6,617 nucleotides of DNA from an uncultured Mesocricetibacter sp. (lineage in GTDB: Bacteria > Pseudomonadota > Gammaproteobacteria > Enterobacterales > Pasteurellaceae): contig CAJPST010000123.1 in NCBI GenBank assembly GCA_905373425.1, positions 1 through 6,617 of the forward strand. The letters are read 5' to 3'. Within the stretch, counting starts at the first letter, position 1, and each line of letters opens with the position of its first letter. Under the pieces are notes generated by a model, which was given only the letters and a program-made list of their open reading frames with translations, ran no database searches and was not told the origin of the DNA. Shown here one piece after another: positions 4,758 to 6,617 of this stretch. Made by a program: the position numbers and the translations under genes.

Positions 4758-5843
4758 ATGCAAGAAAATCTAGCCGCACTTCAACAAGAACTTGATAGCG
4801 CGATTACTGAGGGTATCCGCTTAACTCAATACAGCCATGGTGCAGGCTGTGGTTGTAAAATTTCGCCCAAAGTATTGGAAAAGATTTTACACAGTGAAAT
4901 GGAAAAATTTGTCGATCTGAACTTATTAGTCGGCAATGAAACCAAAGATGATGCGGCGGTATATGATATTGGTAACGGAATTGGAATTATCAGTACCACA
5001 GATTTCTTTATGCCTATTGTTGATGATCCTTTTGATTTTGGGCGCATTGCTGCGACGAACGCAATTAGCGATATTTTTGCTATGGGCGGCAAGCCGATTA
5101 TGGCAATCGCTATTTTAGGTTTCCCGATCAAATTATTACCTGCCGAAGTAGCACAACGTATTGTGGACGGTGGGCGTTTTGCCTGTCAACAAGCCGGTAT
5201 CGCTTTAGCCGGTGGGCATTCTATTGATGCACCTGAGCCGATTTTCGGTCTTGCCGTAACAGGAATTATTAAAACGGAGAAAGTGAAGAAAAATGCCTCT
5301 GCACAAGAGGGCTGTAAATTATATTTAACCAAACCGTTGGGGATCGGTGTGCTGACCACGGCGGAGAAAAAAGGCAAACTTAAACCTGAACATAAAGGTT
5401 TAGCGACCGAAACAATGTGTCGAATGAATAATATCGGCAACCAATTTTCTGAAATTGACGGTATAACTGCCATGACAGATGTTACAGGTTTCGGTTTACT
5501 TGGGCATTTAAGTGAGATTTGCGAAGGTTCGAATCTTAATGCAGAAGTTTATTTCAACCAAATCAAAACACTGGACGGAGTAGAGTATTATATCGAAAAA
5601 GGTTGTGTACCGGGCGGCACGGGGCGGAATTTTGACAGTTACGGTCATAAGATTTCTCCGCTGACCGAGTTGCAAAAAGCAGTTCTTTGTGATCCGCAAA
5701 CCGCCGGCGGGTTATTAATCGCCGTTAAACCTGAGGCTGAACAAGAAGTATTTACTGTCGCAACAAATGCAGGAATTAAATTAATTGAAGTCGGTAAGTT
5801 ATGTTCAAATACCAGAAGAGATCATTTAATTACTATTCTCTAA
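4758..5843 (+). CDS. selD: Selenophosphate synthetase (selenide, water dikinase), cysteine form
   Basis: SelD makes monoselenophosphate from selenide and ATP (releasing AMP and Pi), the selenium donor for selenocysteine synthesis and for 2-selenouridine in tRNA. The protein is 361 residues; from RLTQYSHGAGCGCKISPK onward it matches E. coli SelD closely. The catalytic pair is C31 and K34 (E. coli C17, K20). The metal-binding aspartates D65, D82, D105 and D241 are all present (E. coli D51, D68, D91, D227), as are AGGHSIDAPEPIFG (151-164) and the C-terminal CDPQTAGGLL (311-320). The site usually taken by selenocysteine in H. influenzae is an ordinary TGT cysteine codon here. The first 20 residues include an extension of about 14 beyond E. 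coli. The start is supported by TGAGGA (4745-4750) seven bases before the ATG, with no better internal start. A terminator follows at 5866-5905. Confidence 0.97.
   Translation: MQENLAALQQELDSAITEGIRLTQYSHGAGCGCKISPKVLEKILHSEMEKFVDLNLLVGNETKDDAAVYDIGNGIGIISTTDFFMPIVDDPFDFGRIAATNAISDIFAMGGKPIMAIAILGFPIKLLPAEVAQRIVDGGRFACQQAGIALAGGHSIDAPEPIFGLAVTGIIKTEKVKKNASAQEGCKLYLTKPLGIGVLTTAEKKGKLKPEHKGLATETMCRMNNIGNQFSEIDGITAMTDVTGFGLLGHLSEICEGSNLNAEVYFNQIKTLDGVEYYIEKGCVPGGTGRNFDSYGHKISPLTELQKAVLCDPQTAGGLLIAVKPEAEQEVFTVATNAGIKLIEVGKLCSNTRRDHLITIL
4773..4781 (-). repeat. Near-match to the uptake signal inside the SelD N-terminal extension
   Basis: GCCGCACTT here is the reverse uptake core ACCGCACTT with one change at its first base. 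It encodes part of NLAALQQ in the 14-residue N-terminal extension of SelD. A single 8-of-9 match is not strong evidence of function. Confidence 0.3.
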
Positions 5844-5865
5844 TTTTTTTCAATACGTTATGTTT

Positions 5866-5905
5866 AACCGTTTGATGTGGAAGAATATTTGCATATCAAA
5901 CGGTT
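5866..5905 (+). terminator. Hairpin after selD, possibly shared with recN
   Basis: AACCGTTTGAT (5866-5876) and ATCAAACGGTT (5895-5905) are a perfect 11-bp inverted repeat. GTG (5877-5879) with CAT (5892-5894) extends it to 14 pairs including one G-U, leaving a 12-base loop. It starts 22 bases after the selD stop. The downstream tail on the + strand is TTATATAAAAA rather than a run of T, so it is a less typical intrinsic terminator. Unlike the other terminators here it is not made from uptake signals. Being between convergent genes, it could act in both directions. Confidence 0.6.
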
Positions 5906-5939
5906 TATATAAAAAGCAATATTGAACTACCATTCCTAA

Positions 5940-5954
5940 AAGCCGGTATGGCTT
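5940..5954 (-). terminator. Weak candidate terminator of recN
   Basis: On the reverse strand, AAGCC (5954-5950), a five-base loop and GGCTT (5944-5940) form a short stem followed by TT. It lies 32 bases after the recN stop. Five pairs with so short a T-tract is weak; the larger hairpin at 5866-5905 may be the real end point for recN. Confidence 0.25.
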
Positions 5955-5986
5955 GCTAAGCGGAACCGCATATGTTTAATGTTGAC

Positions 5987-6617
5987 TTAAACCTGCTCTA
6001 ACATTTCCCGTGCGTTTGCTAAGGCAGTATCGGTAATTTTACTGCCACCAAGTAGTTTAGCTATTGCTGTGATACGTTCGGCTGAGGAAAGTGCGGTCAT
6101 TTTTGTCTCTGTTTTTCCTTCCACGGTAAATTTTTCCACTGTGAAATGATGTAGCCCTTGACTTGCCACCTGTGGTAAGTGGGTGACACATAGTACCTGA
6201 CATTTTTCGCCTAGCTTGCGTAATAATTTACCGACGACACTCGCGGTTGCTCCGCTAATACCTACATCAATTTCATCAAAAATTAGGGTTGGAGTAGCAG
6301 ATTTATCGGATGTCAGCACTTGAATTGCCAAAGCGATCCGCGATAGCTCCCCACCTGATGCAGTTTTCGCTAAAGGCTGGGCTATTTGCCCTAAATTGCT
6401 TTGTAGATTGAATACCACACTGTCGGCTCCGTTAGAGGTGATTTTGTCGTAATCTGCATTTAATTCGATAAAAAATTCCGCATTTTCCATTGCTAACTGT
6501 TTGATAGATTTAGTTACCAGTTGAGCTAATTTATCAGCGCCCAGCTGACGACTTTGGTGAAGTGCGGTCGCTTTTTCACACATTTTTTCATACGCTTGCT
6601 TTTCTTGTGCAACAAGC
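5987..6617 (-). CDS. recN: DNA repair protein RecN, C-terminal part (5' end outside window)
   Basis: RecN is an SMC-like ATPase that acts at DNA double-strand breaks and in bacteria is typically SOS-induced. The reading frame stays open to the right edge, so only the last 209 residues of a protein normally around 550 are visible; the ATG at 6583 is internal. The visible part begins in the end of the coiled coil (LVAQEKQAYEKMCEK) and then enters the C-terminal half of the ATPase head. That half shows the ABC signature SGGELSRIALAIQV (about 87-100 of the fragment), Walker B with D-loop TLIFDEIDVGISG (about 110-122), and the switch motif VTHLPQVASQG (about 144-154). It ends with LANAREMLEQV. Two exact uptake signals lie inside (6089-6097 and 6560-6568), in an orientation that reads ACCGCACTT on the coding strand and encodes Thr-Ala-Leu both times. 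It converges with selD. The Walker A motif, coiled coil and promoter are outside the window. Confidence 0.97.
   Translation of the reverse strand, partial: LVAQEKQAYEKMCEKATALHQSRQLGADKLAQLVTKSIKQLAMENAEFFIELNADYDKITSNGADSVVFNLQSNLGQIAQPLAKTASGGELSRIALAIQVLTSDKSATPTLIFDEIDVGISGATASVVGKLLRKLGEKCQVLCVTHLPQVASQGLHHFTVEKFTVEGKTETKMTALSSAERITAIAKLLGGSKITDTALANAREMLEQV
6089..6097 (+). repeat. DNA uptake signal core inside recN
   Basis: Exact AAGTGCGGT followed by an A/T-rich flank (CATTTTTGT). On the coding strand it encodes Thr-Ala-Leu within MTALSSAER. Confidence 0.9.
6560..6568 (+). repeat. Second DNA uptake signal core inside recN
   Basis: Exact AAGTGCGGT followed by CGCTTTTTC, again in the same orientation as the copy at 6089. 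It encodes Thr-Ala-Leu within KATALHQ, the same tripeptide as the other copy. Confidence 0.9.

Noticed and set aside
5960..5969. GCGGAACCGC inverted repeat as a terminator
   Set aside because: The loop is too small for a good stem and no T-tract follows on either strand.
6581..6583. ATG at 6583 as the start of a separate short protein
   Set aside because: The frame is open to the window edge and matches RecN on both sides of this codon, so it is an internal methionine of a truncated gene.

Overview
The window looks like chromosomal housekeeping DNA from a member of the Pasteurellaceae (Haemophilus, Aggregatibacter, Pasteurella and relatives). The clearest marker is the Haemophilus-type DNA uptake signal AAGTGCGGT. 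Eight exact copies occur in 6.6 kb, counting both orientations: 422-430, 2304-2312, 2981-2989, 3035-3043, 3836-3844, 3867-3875, 6089-6097 and 6560-6568. I saw no copy of the Actinobacillus pleuropneumoniae-type variant ACAAGCGGT, which points to the Hin-type branch. The protein sequences agree: one nitroreductase closely resembles H. influenzae HI_1278 as I remember it. The genus cannot be fixed from this sequence.

Layout: bases 1-219 are non-coding as far as I can tell, with a pair of direct repeats near the left edge, then a candidate promoter and a perfect dyad before sucC. sucC and sucD (220-2253, +) abut as an operon for succinyl-CoA synthetase and end in a hairpin terminator. A small lipoprotein gene of unknown function (2396-2953, +) has its own extended -10 promoter. 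It converges on two nitroreductase-family genes (3049-3777 and 3889-4551, both -), with a shared terminator made of two inverted uptake signals between them. A divergent spacer follows, then selD (4758-5843, +), which converges on recN (5987-6617, -, cut by the right edge).

Function: sucCD serves the TCA cycle, or succinate/succinyl-CoA metabolism. No sucB end is visible in the 219 bases upstream, unlike the enteric sucABCD order. selD supplies selenophosphate for selenoproteins and selenium-modified tRNA. The nitroreductases are FMN-dependent oxidoreductases of unknown substrate. recN belongs to SOS double-strand-break repair. Apart from sucCD the genes look like independent units set side by side.

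I did not find a new defence, mobile or biosynthetic system. The most interesting signals are in the spacers. Paired inverted uptake signals recur as terminator-like hairpins, and two of them have lost the uptake motif while keeping RNA pairing through G-U wobbles. Other points are a cysteine at the SelD catalytic site where H. influenzae uses selenocysteine, an N-terminal extension on SelD, a hydrophobic insert in one nitroreductase, and a RecN C-terminus lacking the LAA-like tail known from E. coli.
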